Origin: a virus
DNA length: 35,796 bases
Direction: 5' to 3' (one strand)
Virus record (IMG/VR): IMGVR_UViG_3300034103_001647
Location: 1 to 35,796 of that record
Numbering within the stretch: position 1 is the stretch's first letter; the number at the start of each line of letters is the position of its first letter. The notes beneath the pieces were generated by a model that ran no database searches, was not told where the DNA came from, and saw only the letters and a program-made list of their open reading frames with translations. The position numbers and the translations under genes are program-made. Of the stretch, positions 1-9,633 are shown piece after piece.

Positions 1-134
1 AACGCGACGCCGGATCGGTCCCATGATTTACCCATGAAGCCCAATTCGTATGGCGGGTCGGTGACGATAGCGTCGACGCTACCAGCCTCCATCGTCGCCA
101 TCACGTCGCGGCAGTCGCCGACCAGCACTGTCAT
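1..134 (-). CDS. DNA methyltransferase, N-terminal part (5' end of the gene at 34654..35782)
   Basis: This is the true 5' end of the methyltransferase gene that is cut by the contig ends. An ATG at 134 overlaps the stop of the upstream gene by 4 bases (ATGA, 131..134) and reads MTVLVGDCRDVMATMEAG, then DPPY (motif IV, residues 26-29). Bases 1..126 are identical to 35657..35782, so the frame continues in the other copy down to 34654. Joined, the gene encodes 378 residues. The copy at the right end lacks the first codons because the sequence diverges after 35782. The reconstruction follows directly from the repeat. Confidence 0.9.
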   Translation of the reverse strand, partial: MTVLVGDCRDVMATMEAGSVDAIVTDPPYELGFMGKSWDRSGVA

Positions 135-403
135 CCGGCATCGTCCCTGCTACCGTCACGCATCAGCAGTTCAATCAGCTGCGAACGCGTAACCTCCAGT
201 TCGGCGCGCATGCGCGACTGCTCGTCACGCATCTGCGATTCCAGCGTAGCGTACCGCGCCTGCAGCGTTTCCAACGATGACTGTAGCAGTTCGACCTCGC
301 GCCTGGTCGCAAGCCATCCGCGATGGATGGCGTACAGCACGACCAGAGGCGCGCCAAACAGTTGGATGACGTTCAACAGATCGCGTGCAGATTCAGCCGT
401 CAT
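131..403 (-). CDS. Small membrane-anchored coiled-coil protein
   Basis: A 90-residue protein with one hydrophobic segment at about residues 10-32, followed by a charged heptad-like stretch (about 36-75) rich in E, L, Q and R that should form a coiled coil. A single membrane anchor followed by a coiled coil is seen in phage spanin-like and lysis-accessory proteins, but there is no lipobox or other diagnostic motif, so the function is open. It lies between the collagen-like fibre gene and the methyltransferase, in the leftward operon that ends with endolysin and holin, which fits an accessory lysis or membrane role. The start ATG at 403 is preceded by an AGGGTG-type ribosome site. Its stop overlaps the methyltransferase start. 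Confidence 0.7.
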   Translation of the reverse strand: MTAESARDLLNVIQLFGAPLVVLYAIHRGWLATRREVELLQSSLETLQARYATLESQMRDEQSRMRAELEVTRSQLIELLMRDGSRDDAG

Positions 404-429
404 GGCGCACCCTATGCTGACAAAGGCAA

Positions 430-445
430 GATGCGCCCCCGCATC
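430..445 (-). terminator. Short hairpin after the collagen-like fibre gene
   Basis: GATGCG-CCCC-CGCATC forms a perfect 6-bp stem with a 4-base loop, 22 bases past the fibre stop codon. On the minus strand it is followed by TTGCCTTTG. It could be a weak or leaky terminator. No long T run is present and the downstream operon continues. Confidence 0.35.
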
Positions 446-466
446 ACAAATAGTATAGACTACGTA

Positions 467-1957
467 CTATGCCAGTACATGTTCAATATATCCGCCATAA
501 ACGGTAGCGTTTCCTGTCGTGCCAGACCACTGCAGCGACACGTTCCACGTTGCGCTAGCCGAGGATATGGTTGTGCTATTGTCGATTTTCAGACGATGGA
601 TAGACACGTTCGGCGACGTGTTGCCGTCGTGCACAGCGCGGATGGCGCCGATGCCTGCCGCACTGGTCGTGCTGATGATTGTTACCGTGGCTTCGAACCA
701 AAAAAAATTGTTAGCCAGCACCTGCGACGCCGTGGTCGCGACTGGCACGTCGACCACGCTGGTCGTTCCCTGGCGCAAACGAATCGTCAGCGACGGAATG
801 GCGCTCGTGGTCACGCCGTAATTGCCGAACACTGTGGCTCGGATGACGTCGCCAGCAACTGCGGTGATTGCCGAGGATGTCATAACCGACGTTTGCGTCG
901 TGGTCAGGTTGACCGACACCGACGTCGTGAACACGCCGATATGATCGCCGGCAGCCGCGCCTGTGGCGCCTGTCGGTCCGGTGGCGCCAGTTGGTCCCGT
1001 CGGTCCAGTGGCGCCAGTTGGTCCCGTTGGTCCAGTGGCGCCAGTTGGTCCCGTTGGTCCAGTGGCGCCAGTTGCGCCTGCCGCTCCTGCTGGTCCCGTC
1101 GGTCCAGTTGCGCCAGTTGCGCCGGCTGCGCCTGCCGCGCCTGTCGGTCCGGTTGGTCCCGTCGGTCCAGCGCCTGCTGGCGCGTTTACCCACAGCGACT
1201 GTGCACCATCCCACGACACCACGTCGCCGCTCGTCAGTGTGCCGAATTTGACGTTCTGGTCCGTGCCGCCGAGCACACTGCCGAGATGCGTGCGCACCAT
1301 GATGCGGCCAGTGTTGACTTGCTGGCGCGTGACGAACGCCACAGTGGTCCGGATGTTTGGCGCCACAGGTTTCGTGCTGGTCAAGCCGCCAGGCGTCGTT
1401 GGATTGGGATACAGGATGGTGCCGACGGTATACGCCGAGGTGTCCATCTGGCGTACCTCGCCCTGCGTGACAATCTTGCCGTCGGTCTCGCCGGCCAGGA
1501 TGTCGTGCGCAGCCACACCAATCATGTAGTCTGGCAGCACGCTGCCGTCCGTTACCGCCTTGGCAATGGTGATGCGGTCGCCGGTAACGCCAGTAGCCAT
1601 CACAAACGCGCCACGCGGGATCGTAACGCCGCTGGCGTTCTTCGTCGGTGGCATGTAAATCGACATGCCCAGGTGCATGTCGACGTCATCGTTCAGCCGC
1701 ACACTCAGGATGTCCCAATCCGCATCCCAGTATAGGTGGCCTTCCACCCATCCTGCCGACGGTTCGGACGTTTCTTTGGTAAACCGGATATACGATGGAT
1801 CGGTAATGCCGCTAATGCCTTCGATCAGGCCAGACGGTACCGTCAGGTCTGATCGTTCCACGCGGTCGACACGGCTGTTCACCTGGCCAGGCGAGCGCAC
1901 GCCGTTGCGCCGACCGCGTGCACGCTCCAGTGTGGTTTTGGGATCAATTGGCGCCAT
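467..1957 (-). CDS. Tail fibre/appendage protein with collagen-like GXY stalk
   Basis: A 496-residue protein. The N-terminal part (about 1-255) resembles the capsid- or tail-attached portion of phage fibre proteins. Residues about 256-334 are an uninterrupted Gly-X-Y run (GPT, GAT, GAA triplets), expected to form a trimeric collagen-like stalk. The last 160 residues look like a compact beta-rich tip (many T, S and V), a likely receptor-binding or adhesion head. The start was set at [10 protein letters not shown] because GAGGGTAC lies just upstream of it and directly after the preceding gene's stop; longer in-frame starts lie inside the upstream gene. It is the last large tail gene, the usual place for a fibre. 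Receptor specificity cannot be read from the sequence. Confidence 0.85.
   Translation of the reverse strand: MAPIDPKTTLERARGRRNGVRSPGQVNSRVDRVERSDLTVPSGLIEGISGITDPSYIRFTKETSEPSAGWVEGHLYWDADWDILSVRLNDDVDMHLGMSIYMPPTKNASGVTIPRGAFVMATGVTGDRITIAKAVTDGSVLPDYMIGVAAHDILAGETDGKIVTQGEVRQMDTSAYTVGTILYPNPTTPGGLTSTKPVAPNIRTTVAFVTRQQVNTGRIMVRTHLGSVLGGTDQNVKFGTLTSGDVVSWDGAQSLWVNAPAGAGPTGPTGPTGAAGAAGATGATGPTGPAGAAGATGATGPTGPTGATGPTGPTGATGPTGPTGATGPTGATGAAAGDHIGVFTTSVSVNLTTTQTSVMTSSAITAVAGDVIRATVFGNYGVTTSAIPSLTIRLRQGTTSVVDVPVATTASQVLANNFFWFEATVTIISTTSAAGIGAIRAVHDGNTSPNVSIHRLKIDNSTTISSASATWNVSLQWSGTTGNATVYGGYIEHVLA
981..1073. repeat. 27-bp tandem repeats coding the collagen-like stalk
   Basis: A 27-bp unit beginning GTGGCGCCAGTTGGTCCC on the plus strand occurs three times in a row (981, 1008 and 1035) with one base change, then a partial fourth copy. 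Each unit encodes three Gly-X-Y triplets on the minus strand. Related degenerate triplets extend from about 955 to 1190. Such arrays can change length by slippage or recombination, which would alter stalk length. Confidence 0.9.
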
Positions 1958-1970
1958 GGTGTACCCTCGC

Positions 1971-3044
1971 CTAGATGCCTTGCGTGGTCGCCGAACCTGG
2001 ACCGCCAACATAGATACTATCACTGCCGTACTGCGCTTCTACCTCGCACAGCAGCGTCATCGTGCCGGCTAGCACTTCCAACGACCTGCCCAGCACGCGC
2101 GCGCGGTAGGCAGCGTTGACGGATGGTAGACCAATCAGCACGCGCGCGCCCTCGCGCACGACGTCCAGCCGCGTGTCCATATGGCTGACGGAGATCGTAA
2201 CCAACTGCGTCGGCAGCGTCGACGTGCGCAGGTCGCGCGTACCTGCAGAAATCAGCGACGATTCCGTCACGATGCCGAGGTATCGCCGCGTGGTCTGGCG
2301 CCGGCCATAGGCCAGGATGGATGGCCGGTCGGTCACCACGCTGCGCGTCGACAACGCGTAGGAATCATCCTCGGCAACTGCCAGGATGTCGTTGGTCAGT
2401 TGCGCGATGGATGATTCCACGTACCCGCCGAGCACGCCGAGGCCTTCGTAAAACTGCGCGACAATCTTTTCACTGCCGACCCGCACGCGCCACTGCAGCG
2501 ACTGCCGGCCAGCATCGTCGCTGGTCGCCAGCCATTCCTCGCCTGTTTCTTGGACGAATCGGTCCATAACTTCCAGGATGGCGTCGCCGTTCTGTTCGTA
2601 ACTGAACACGACGTCGGATTCGTCGATTTTGACCTCGGCTAGCCACACCGAATCATCCTGCGCCGAATCTTCGATCGCGCGCAGGACCAGACCGCCAGCC
2701 GTCGTCATCTGTGGCGCAAACCCGATGCCGGTCCGGCGATACTGCAGCAGGTTGACCAGGCTAACGCAGGAGAGTTCTACCGCGCCGGATTCCAAATCGG
2801 TCTGCGCGTCTTCGATGTATCCGGACCAGACGCCCGCGGTAGGATGTTCGTAAATCAGCCATCTGCCGAGGATGCTCGGAGCGCTGTTTCGCGCGGTGTC
2901 GGCATCGTCCGTGGTCGCCGTGGCTGACAGCCTGCCAACCTCGGAGATAGCCCACGATGCCTGCAGGTCGGCGACGTTCAGCACGCGCGGCGCCACGAAG
3001 CCTGGATCGTAGATTGTGACGCGCTCCAGTGAAAGCCTATCCAT
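1971..3044 (-). CDS. Putative tail hub/baseplate protein (Gp37-like)
   Basis: A 357-residue protein directly after the distal-tail gene. The opening [16 protein letters not shown] and the spacing of beta-rich segments resemble the siphovirus Gp37-like or hub proteins that follow Dit in many siphophages; this assignment is by position and general appearance rather than by a catalytic motif. Cysteines are few and no membrane segment is visible. The start ATG at 3044 overlaps the end of the upstream gene by 8 bases (ATGGATAG), which suggests translational coupling; a longer in-frame start would run further into the upstream gene. It probably sits at the tail tip with Dit and the fibre. Confidence 0.6.
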   Translation of the reverse strand: MDRLSLERVTIYDPGFVAPRVLNVADLQASWAISEVGRLSATATTDDADTARNSAPSILGRWLIYEHPTAGVWSGYIEDAQTDLESGAVELSCVSLVNLLQYRRTGIGFAPQMTTAGGLVLRAIEDSAQDDSVWLAEVKIDESDVVFSYEQNGDAILEVMDRFVQETGEEWLATSDDAGRQSLQWRVRVGSEKIVAQFYEGLGVLGGYVESSIAQLTNDILAVAEDDSYALSTRSVVTDRPSILAYGRRQTTRRYLGIVTESSLISAGTRDLRTSTLPTQLVTISVSHMDTRLDVVREGARVLIGLPSVNAAYRARVLGRSLEVLAGTMTLLCEVEAQYGSDSIYVGGPGSATTQGI

Positions 3045-5346
3045 AGTAGCGGTTATCCCAGATGGCGCCGACGGTACCATGCACTGGCAGATCGCTTAGC
3101 AACATGCTGGTACCACTGCCAGGCGGCAAGATGGCCCATATACTGGTTAGCCTGCCATCGGCTTCTACCTTGACCGCCCACGGCACGGACGTGCTGCCAA
3201 GCGTAACGTTGCCAGTTTCGCTGTCGATGCTCAGCAACGTGCTGTTGTCATCCAGCATGAACAATTCGCGGTCGCTGCCGGCGCTGCTGCCGATGTACAT
3301 CACGCGTAGTGTTGCGCCGTATCCAGCAGGCAAAACAATTTCGCCACGCGCGCGCAGTCGCGACGATTTGGCGCCGACGGTGATGGTGATTGCCGAGGCG
3401 TTCTGGTACAGCCGCAACGTCTGGTACCACTGCACAGCCACCTGATCTGTCGTGGCCTGCGTGGTCGGGATTTCTGCGCCATCTTTGCCAACGATGCCCA
3501 TGTAAATCTGCGTCGGGTTGCCATAGTCAGTGAACGACTGGTATTGCACAGCCACTGCCGTCAGCGTTGCGCGACTAGTGGAATCGGTGACGACGTCGCT
3601 CCAGTCTTCAGAACCTGCCTCGCGCACGGACAGCAGGAACGACCCAACCGCGTTGATGTTTTGGTGACGGTAGTCAAACCGGATGCCCTGGTACGCCAGT
3701 GCCGAGGTAATGGCCACGCCATCGCCGGTACCCTCCTCGCGCAGTCGCGAATCCTGACCGCGTCGACGCGTCGCGTTCAGCAGGCCGGAGTAGCGCGTGG
3801 CGCCGCCAGACACGTACGATGTCCAGCGGATCTGGTTGTAATCGTCGCGATTGTCTGCGTACGTGATGCGTCGCCATCCGGCCACACAGTCGCCGCCGAA
3901 CGCAAGGCGCGACGGAGGCGTCGCGCGCGATGACAGTTGCCATCCGCCATGCCGGTGAGTTGACGTGTATCCTGCGCCAGTCGAGGTGGTATCGGTCTGA
4001 TCTACGTTGTATTGGTGATAGCCATGTTTGCGAATGACGTAGACCGACGTGGTGTTGATTGCCGGCGAAAACGACGCACTAACCTGCGTTGCAGTGTTGG
4101 CTGTGATGGTGCGCGTTTGGCCACTGCCTGTACCGCTGATGATGGTGACAGTACCGCCGACCAGCGTGCCGGCATCCCATGTTTGCGAGGAATCTATCAG
4201 CGACGATGCACCACCACCAGACGCCTGGCCGCCGTCGACCAGCCATCCCGAGGTGTGGATACAGTAGACCGACGTGTTATCGGGATTGGTCGTCCATGCT
4301 CGCGCCACGGTGATTTGCGTCGCCGTGTTGCTGCTGATGCGGCGACACTGGCCGGCGCCGGTACCGCTGACGATTTCCACAAATCCGCCAGCCCACCCGC
4401 CAACGGTACGCCACGACGCACCACTGTCCGTCAGCGTGGTGCTGGCGCCTGCCGTCGCCGTTCCGGTGGCGCCGTCAACGTACACTGGCGTGTAGAATCC
4501 GTTAAATTGCGAATTGCTCTGCATGCGGTAAATATTTTCGATTCGGTCTGCGTCGCTGTCCGTCTTATTGATGACGACTTCGTACGTGCGAGTATCCCCT
4601 GCGGCGATAGTCGCGGGAATCGAAATGTACGTCCGCAGCGTGCCATAGTTCACTACTGTGCGCGACTGCTGCACGCCTTCCAGGTACACGTTGCAGTACG
4701 CTGGATTTGGCGCGAAACCTGACGCCGAGGTTGTATCGCCGATGTTGATAAACACCAATTCGCGATACCAGTTCAGATCCGTATTGTTTTTGATGTCTAC
4801 GTTGAAATGATTAAAGTTTGAAGAGAATGGCGATTTATTTTCGTATTTAAATGTAATTGTTGCCGGCGCGTACGCTCGACCAGTGTTGTTTGGCGCAAAC
4901 GTCGCTGTCGACGTATTACCCCAGGATTGGCTGGCCGTCTTATTCGTTGGATCGGTCCAGAGCGGGTCCGTGGTGACAAACACCACCCGCATCATGTTTA
5001 CGTCATCTTCGAACGTCGTGCCGCCAGGCGTGGTGACGATGGCCTCGCACTGCACGGTTGTGCCGTCGTTCATCTGCGCGACCAGCGTGCGAGGGTACGG
5101 GTTCAGCGGATTCAACTGGCCGAGCAGATCCAGGAACGCGTTTTCATACGTGCTGGCACCGGTGTACCCGAACGTGACGGGTATCACGCGTTCGCTGACC
5201 TGCACGCCAGTCAGGCTGCCGGCTGCGTTGTGCCGAGCGCGAATCTGCGGCAGGATAGACCACTGGCCGCGCGACGTGCCTGCTTCGATGGCGCCGTAAT
5301 AACTGTACGTACTGAATACGTAGCCGTTGTACGAAATGATCTTCAT
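3037..5346 (-). CDS. Distal tail (Dit-like) protein with extra beta-repeat modules
   Basis: A 769-residue protein placed right after the tape measure, where Dit proteins normally lie. The first 130 residues (MKIISYNGYVF..., then VTFGYTG, Tyr/Asn/Pro-rich segments and FVTTDPLW) fit the siphovirus tail-family Dit fold that forms the ring at the tail tip. The remaining 640 residues are far longer than a minimal Dit and look like added beta-sandwich domains. They include two diverged copies of a module at about residues 285-440 (SGTGAGQCRRISSNTATQ and SGTGSGQTRTITANTATQ, each followed by TSVY). This makes it an evolved Dit probably carrying carbohydrate-binding or decoration domains. The ATG start follows GAGGGTAC. 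Confidence 0.75.
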   Translation of the reverse strand: MKIISYNGYVFSTYSYYGAIEAGTSRGQWSILPQIRARHNAAGSLTGVQVSERVIPVTFGYTGASTYENAFLDLLGQLNPLNPYPRTLVAQMNDGTTVQCEAIVTTPGGTTFEDDVNMMRVVFVTTDPLWTDPTNKTASQSWGNTSTATFAPNNTGRAYAPATITFKYENKSPFSSNFNHFNVDIKNNTDLNWYRELVFINIGDTTSASGFAPNPAYCNVYLEGVQQSRTVVNYGTLRTYISIPATIAAGDTRTYEVVINKTDSDADRIENIYRMQSNSQFNGFYTPVYVDGATGTATAGASTTLTDSGASWRTVGGWAGGFVEIVSGTGAGQCRRISSNTATQITVARAWTTNPDNTSVYCIHTSGWLVDGGQASGGGASSLIDSSQTWDAGTLVGGTVTIISGTGSGQTRTITANTATQVSASFSPAINTTSVYVIRKHGYHQYNVDQTDTTSTGAGYTSTHRHGGWQLSSRATPPSRLAFGGDCVAGWRRITYADNRDDYNQIRWTSYVSGGATRYSGLLNATRRRGQDSRLREEGTGDGVAITSALAYQGIRFDYRHQNINAVGSFLLSVREAGSEDWSDVVTDSTSRATLTAVAVQYQSFTDYGNPTQIYMGIVGKDGAEIPTTQATTDQVAVQWYQTLRLYQNASAITITVGAKSSRLRARGEIVLPAGYGATLRVMYIGSSAGSDRELFMLDDNSTLLSIDSETGNVTLGSTSVPWAVKVEADGRLTSIWAILPPGSGTSMLLSDLPVHGTVGAIWDNRYYG

Positions 5347-5349
5347 GCG

Positions 5350-8300
5350 CTAGTACCCTCGCGATCCAGACAGCGCCTCGCGCCGGATGGCCATTTCCAC
5401 GTCCGTCGACGATGGCTGCAGCGTCACAGGTCCGTAGAAATAGACGCCACCACCACTGCCAGCCGTTCGCCGCGACATCCTGTCAGCCGTCGCCGGCGCG
5501 CTGGTCACCTGCGATCCGAGTGGCAGGCTGACCAACTCCGGCCCTGCCTCGCCGACCAGCGTGGTGCGCCCTGTCGCCGCCGTCGCGTACATTGGCGTTG
5601 CCGAGGCCACGCGATGCGTCACGGTACCGCCGGTGGCAAACTGCGTAAATCCGATGTCGCCAGGCAGTGCAGGCCGACCGTTGACATTGTACCTGACGTT
5701 GACGACTGTTTCAGTATTTGCAGGAATACCGCCGAGCGCGACCACAAGCGCGTCAATACTTTCAATCAATCTTTGGAGATCGTCGTTTAGGGATTCTGCT
5801 TTGTCAAAATTGATTTTAATTTCGCCTTCGGTTTCGGTAATAAGGCCAAGGTCAATTAGCATCGCCTTTAGTACAGGATCTGCCTGCGCGGCAGCAGTAA
5901 TAATGCTAGTCGCCATTTCCACGCCGAGCGCGCCGTATTGGCCAGCCGCTGCGGCGCCTGCGAGCATCACCAAGTTCTGCGTTTGCTGCGCCTTCGTCGC
6001 GTCCATGTAGCCAAGCGCGACCATTTGGTTCACGGGGTCCAGGTCTGCCAAGCCGTCAATGTACTTGGCTTGCGATTCGATCAGGTCCGCCATAATCGGC
6101 AACTGCTTCGCCTGGATACGCGCGACGTCGTTTTGAATGTCAACGTTCGCGTCCATGATGCGGCCCTGCGCCTCCAGGCCGCGGTTATACGTGATCGTTT
6201 CGATCTGGCCGCGTCCCCACAGATCCGACAGGCTGTTGACGCCCTCGGCGCCCATGATCATGCCTGTGGCCCAATCCGCGACCTCCTGCGCCTGACGTCC
6301 CCACGCAATCGGGTTTTCTACCAGCACGCGGAATCCGTCGTTTAGCGCGTTGACGGAGTTCAACGCGTCATTGGCAACGTCGATGATGTGCACGCGGAAA
6401 CCGCGACCAATCCCCTCCGTGCCAGTGCCGGCGCCGATGGCGACCAGCTGCTCCAACGCGGTGTCCAGCGCGCCGACGCTAGTGGCCGCAGCGTAGGCTT
6501 TGGCGGACAGTTCGGCGCTCGCCTGCTCGGCTGCGCCAACCTCGCGCGAATATTCGGCGGCAGCCTCGCCAGACGTTTCAAACTGCGCCTGCTGTCTGGC
6601 GATGGCATCGTCGGTGTTGGCGACTGCCTCTGCTACTTCCATCTGCGCGGCAACCACTGGACCATAGGCTGCCGCTGCCTCGCCACTGCGCTGCATCTGC
6701 GATTGCTGGTCTTCAATCAGGCCGTTCGTTTTGGCGATTGCGCGTTGCGTTTGTGCCTCGTCAACGCGGCGATCAGCCGCCATTTGCGTTGACGTATGCG
6801 CGTTCAGACCCATGATGCGGTTCTGCTCGGCAAACGCCGCGTTCTGCATTTCGACGCCGGTGGTGACCGTTTCTAACGCCGTGCCGGTTTCCCTTACGCG
6901 CTGCCCAAAATTGCGCCACGCCTGTTCTTGCGCTGCAGCATTCTCGCCGGCGCGTTCCAGTTCAAAATTGAGGATTTCCAACGCACTGGCGGTCGCGTAA
7001 AACTGTTCGGTCGCGCCCTGGATGATGGCGCCGTTTCCGCCGGCCACGCCGACGGTGCGGTTGTAATCCTCCAACGCGCCGGTGGTGCCGTTGATAGCGC
7101 GCTGCGCCTCTTCTGCGTATGGCGATGTCGACGAAAAGATGTCAATGAGCATGTCATTGACGCCGGCCATCGGGTCCATGACAGACCACCAAGCATCGTA
7201 CATGACCTTGCCGAGGTCAATAACTGCCTGCGACGTCTTTGCTTGCGTGGTTCCAATTTTGTCAAGACCAGAATCAATGGCGGTCAAGTCTTCAATAAGC
7301 GCGTTATAATCACCTGATCTGGCAAACTCTTCAAAAGCCAATGCAAGCAAACGCATTGTTTCTGCGGTGTTGACACCAGTATCGTCTGCGCGGTCAATGA
7401 TGCCTGTTGCCATTTGAATAACGGTTGCAGCGTCTCCTGCCTGGTCGCCGAGAACGGAGTAACTGCCTTCTAGTTCTGTAAGCACAGTATCTAATTCTGT
7501 TCCCGAAATAGATCCGTCTTCAATGGCAGTAGACCACGCCGCGGTTGATGTAATCACCTCGCGCTGCGTATCAGTAAGACCGGCCAAAACGCTGTCCACG
7601 TCGGTGACAGCATCGCCCTGCAATCCGAGAACAACCTGCAAATCTCGCAATACTAACGTGGCTTCCAACGCTGCATTGCTAGTGTCTTCTAAGTTTCCGC
7701 CAATTGCCTCTAATGCAACGGAAACTGTTTCGGCGTCGCTTTCCAATTGCGATCCAGCCACAGACGACATCGCCAATGCGTCTAAACGCTCCATTAGCGT
7801 TTGCGTCTGTTCCTCGGCTTCTCTGGCCTCTTTTGAGTAATCGCTGGTTGACCTGGCAAGCGCCACCAACCCCACAACCGCGGCGCCTGCCGCCAGTGCC
7901 AAACCAACCGGACCCATCGCAGTCGACAGCAGACCGGTGGCGCGGGACATCAGGCCGACGGCTTTGGTCGTGATGCCGAGCGCGTCGCCGGCAGACCTAG
8001 CCACGCCGCCGAGGCTAGCAAAACCGGCAGCGGCCAAACCCAATTCCATGCTCGCGTTTGACAGCCCTGCGACCGCGCCGCCGAGCGGTCCGGTAAAGTC
8101 GACCACGCTGCGGCCAGCATCCTGCAGCGTGTTGGTCAACTGCTCCATGCGGCCAGCCGCAGTGTCTGCCTGCTCGGCAGCGGCGCCTGTGGCGAAACCT
8201 GCCTGGCCTAGCAGCGCGTTGTATCGATACGCTGCCTTTTCTGCCTCCGTCATGCCGGCAGACATGCCGGCCAGACCGATGGCGGTTTCGTTCATCGTCA

Positions 8301-8823
8301 GGCCGAGCGCCTCGGCAGATTCGGCCTCGCCACGGATGGCAGCCTGCACGCGTTCGGCAGCATCGGCCAGGGTGATACCGTTGACCGCCGCCAGGTCGGC
8401 AGACACGGTAATCAAGTTCTGGATCTGCTCGGCAGTCAACCCATAGTTGCGCGACAGCGTGCCGAATGTGTTGGCTGCTTCGATGGCCTGTTCGCTGCTA
8501 AACGCGGTCGTGCGCTGCAGTTCATCGCCAAACTCGCGCAGGCTGTCGGCGGTTTCGCCGTACGTCCGTTCCAACGTCATCAGTTCGCGTTCGGCGTCAC
8601 GTGCCGAGCGCGCAAACAGGGTGAACGCCCCGCCGAGCAGACCAACGCCGAGGCCAGCCTGTCGCGCCACGGTTTGCAGTCGCTGCATCGTGCTGGCGGA
8701 TGACTGGCCAGTGCGGTCGATCTGCTGGCCCATGGCCTGCGCAGATTGTCCGATTTTGCGAAACTCCGGCGACGCGCCGTCCTGCACGTTGATCTTGACT
8801 AGCAGTTCCGTTTGCTGCGACAC
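5350..8823 (-). CDS. Tape measure protein
   Basis: The longest gene (1157 residues), in the canonical place after the tail chaperones. It is alanine-rich with long helical, heptad-like stretches, and has hydrophobic Gly/Ala segments at about residues 250-320 (LLSTAMGPVGLALAAGAAVV) that may insert in the host membrane during DNA delivery. It sets tail length and occupies the tail lumen. By the usual rule of about 1.5 angstrom per residue, the tail would be near 170 nm. The start is a GTG (MSQQTELLVKI) preceded by AAGGGGTAGGGG and lying 5 bases after the frameshifted chaperone stop. No lytic transglycosylase or peptidase motif is evident. Confidence 0.93.
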   Translation of the reverse strand: MSQQTELLVKINVQDGASPEFRKIGQSAQAMGQQIDRTGQSSASTMQRLQTVARQAGLGVGLLGGAFTLFARSARDAERELMTLERTYGETADSLREFGDELQRTTAFSSEQAIEAANTFGTLSRNYGLTAEQIQNLITVSADLAAVNGITLADAAERVQAAIRGEAESAEALGLTMNETAIGLAGMSAGMTEAEKAAYRYNALLGQAGFATGAAAEQADTAAGRMEQLTNTLQDAGRSVVDFTGPLGGAVAGLSNASMELGLAAAGFASLGGVARSAGDALGITTKAVGLMSRATGLLSTAMGPVGLALAAGAAVVGLVALARSTSDYSKEAREAEEQTQTLMERLDALAMSSVAGSQLESDAETVSVALEAIGGNLEDTSNAALEATLVLRDLQVVLGLQGDAVTDVDSVLAGLTDTQREVITSTAAWSTAIEDGSISGTELDTVLTELEGSYSVLGDQAGDAATVIQMATGIIDRADDTGVNTAETMRLLALAFEEFARSGDYNALIEDLTAIDSGLDKIGTTQAKTSQAVIDLGKVMYDAWWSVMDPMAGVNDMLIDIFSSTSPYAEEAQRAINGTTGALEDYNRTVGVAGGNGAIIQGATEQFYATASALEILNFELERAGENAAAQEQAWRNFGQRVRETGTALETVTTGVEMQNAAFAEQNRIMGLNAHTSTQMAADRRVDEAQTQRAIAKTNGLIEDQQSQMQRSGEAAAAYGPVVAAQMEVAEAVANTDDAIARQQAQFETSGEAAAEYSREVGAAEQASAELSAKAYAAATSVGALDTALEQLVAIGAGTGTEGIGRGFRVHIIDVANDALNSVNALNDGFRVLVENPIAWGRQAQEVADWATGMIMGAEGVNSLSDLWGRGQIETITYNRGLEAQGRIMDANVDIQNDVARIQAKQLPIMADLIESQAKYIDGLADLDPVNQMVALGYMDATKAQQTQNLVMLAGAAAAGQYGALGVEMATSIITAAAQADPVLKAMLIDLGLITETEGEIKINFDKAESLNDDLQRLIESIDALVVALGGIPANTETVVNVRYNVNGRPALPGDIGFTQFATGGTVTHRVASATPMYATAATGRTTLVGEAGPELVSLPLGSQVTSAPATADRMSRRTAGSGGGVYFYGPVTLQPSSTDVEMAIRREALSGSRGY

Positions 8824-8828
8824 AGCCC

Positions 8829-9122
8829 CTACCCCTTCTGCGCTGCCGCGCGCTGCTGCGCTGCGTCAGCGGCCATCTTGCGCGCGTCGGCCATCGCCTC
8901 GCGCCAGATGTTCTGTATGGTCAGTATCCGGTAGTAGTCGTGGGAATCCATCGCATCCCACTCCCATGGCCGCAGGTCGCGCACGTTAACCGCTAACGCC
9001 CATTCTACTTCTGACGGGACCGACGGGTATTGGGCAGTTCGATCACCTGCGGCCCGTCTTGCGTCTGCGCGCCCCCATGCTCCGGCTGCTCGCCGGATGT
9101 CATCACAGAGGCGGTCAAACCT
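8829..9122 (-). CDS. Tail assembly chaperone, -1 frameshift extension (GpT-like)
   Basis: This is not an independent gene. The upstream chaperone reads CGC-GGG-GGA-AAA-GGT, which contains a classical slippery heptamer G-GGA-AAA (9122..9128). Slipping back one base there opens a 97-residue extension that starts RFDRLCDDIRRAAGAW, passes VEWALAVNVRDLRPWEWD and ends at a TAG at 8829..8831, just before the tape measure. The product would be about 261 residues, matching the G/GT chaperone pairs of lambda-like siphophages. The GT form recruits the tape measure for tail tube polymerisation. The coordinates give the -1 frame portion only. Confidence 0.85.
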   Translation of the reverse strand, partial: RFDRLCDDIRRAAGAWGRADARRAAGDRTAQYPSVPSEVEWALAVNVRDLRPWEWDAMDSHDYYRILTIQNIWREAMADARKMAADAAQQRAAAQKG

Positions 9123-9613
9123 TTTCCCCCGCGGTACGCCATCAGCAGTTCACGGATCAGCCACGCGATCAGTGGCCGGTCCAGCTGGTCGAACACTTCG
9201 TCGCCGGCTACGGATGGCGGTGGCACTGGCACGGGTTCGCCATCGTCGGCGACTGCGTACAGGTTCCACGCTCGCACGTGCGGCGCGATCAGCCGATGCT
9301 GCGCTTGCAGTTCGCGTTCCACGTCCAGGTTGAATTGCGACAGCAGGCGCCGCTGCTCGGCACGCAACGCCATCTGCTGCGTCGCCGTCAAGTCATCCTG
9401 CGCGACGCGCGCGTCAATGTCCTGCGCGCGTTCCATGGCTTGCAACTGCACAGATTCAACGATGTCTTCAATGGCCGCCAGAGCCTCGCGCAACGCGTTG
9501 CGTTCGCCTTGGCGCAGGTTCTGCCGAACCTCGGCGCGGAATCCTTCGTACCCTGCAATGTCGCATTCTACCCATACGAACCGCTGGCCGGCGATGTACT
9601 GCGGTTGGTCCAT
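9005..9613 (-). CDS. Tail assembly chaperone (GpG-like)
   Basis: A 202-residue, mostly helical, charged protein between the tail tube and tape measure genes, the invariable place of the siphophage tail chaperone. It starts at an ATG (MDQPQYIAGQRF) with GGAGG 5 bases upstream. The internal slippery heptamer at 9122..9128 creates the longer GT form, so the last 38 residues of this frame are unique to the short form. No enzymatic motif is visible. It is assigned by position, length and the frameshift signal rather than by sequence family. Confidence 0.85.
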   Translation of the reverse strand: MDQPQYIAGQRFVWVECDIAGYEGFRAEVRQNLRQGERNALREALAAIEDIVESVQLQAMERAQDIDARVAQDDLTATQQMALRAEQRRLLSQFNLDVERELQAQHRLIAPHVRAWNLYAVADDGEPVPVPPPSVAGDEVFDQLDRPLIAWLIRELLMAYRGGKGLTASVMTSGEQPEHGGAQTQDGPQVIELPNTRRSRQK

Positions 9614-9633
9614 GCTTGCCTCCGACTATGCAA

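Noticed and set aside
323-1735. Long plus-strand open frame (470 codons) opposite the fibre gene
   Set aside because: It is antisense to the collagen-like gene, is Arg/Cys/Ala/Ser-rich, and arises from the repeat and high GC. The minus-strand frame has the Gly-X-Y pattern and ribosome sites.
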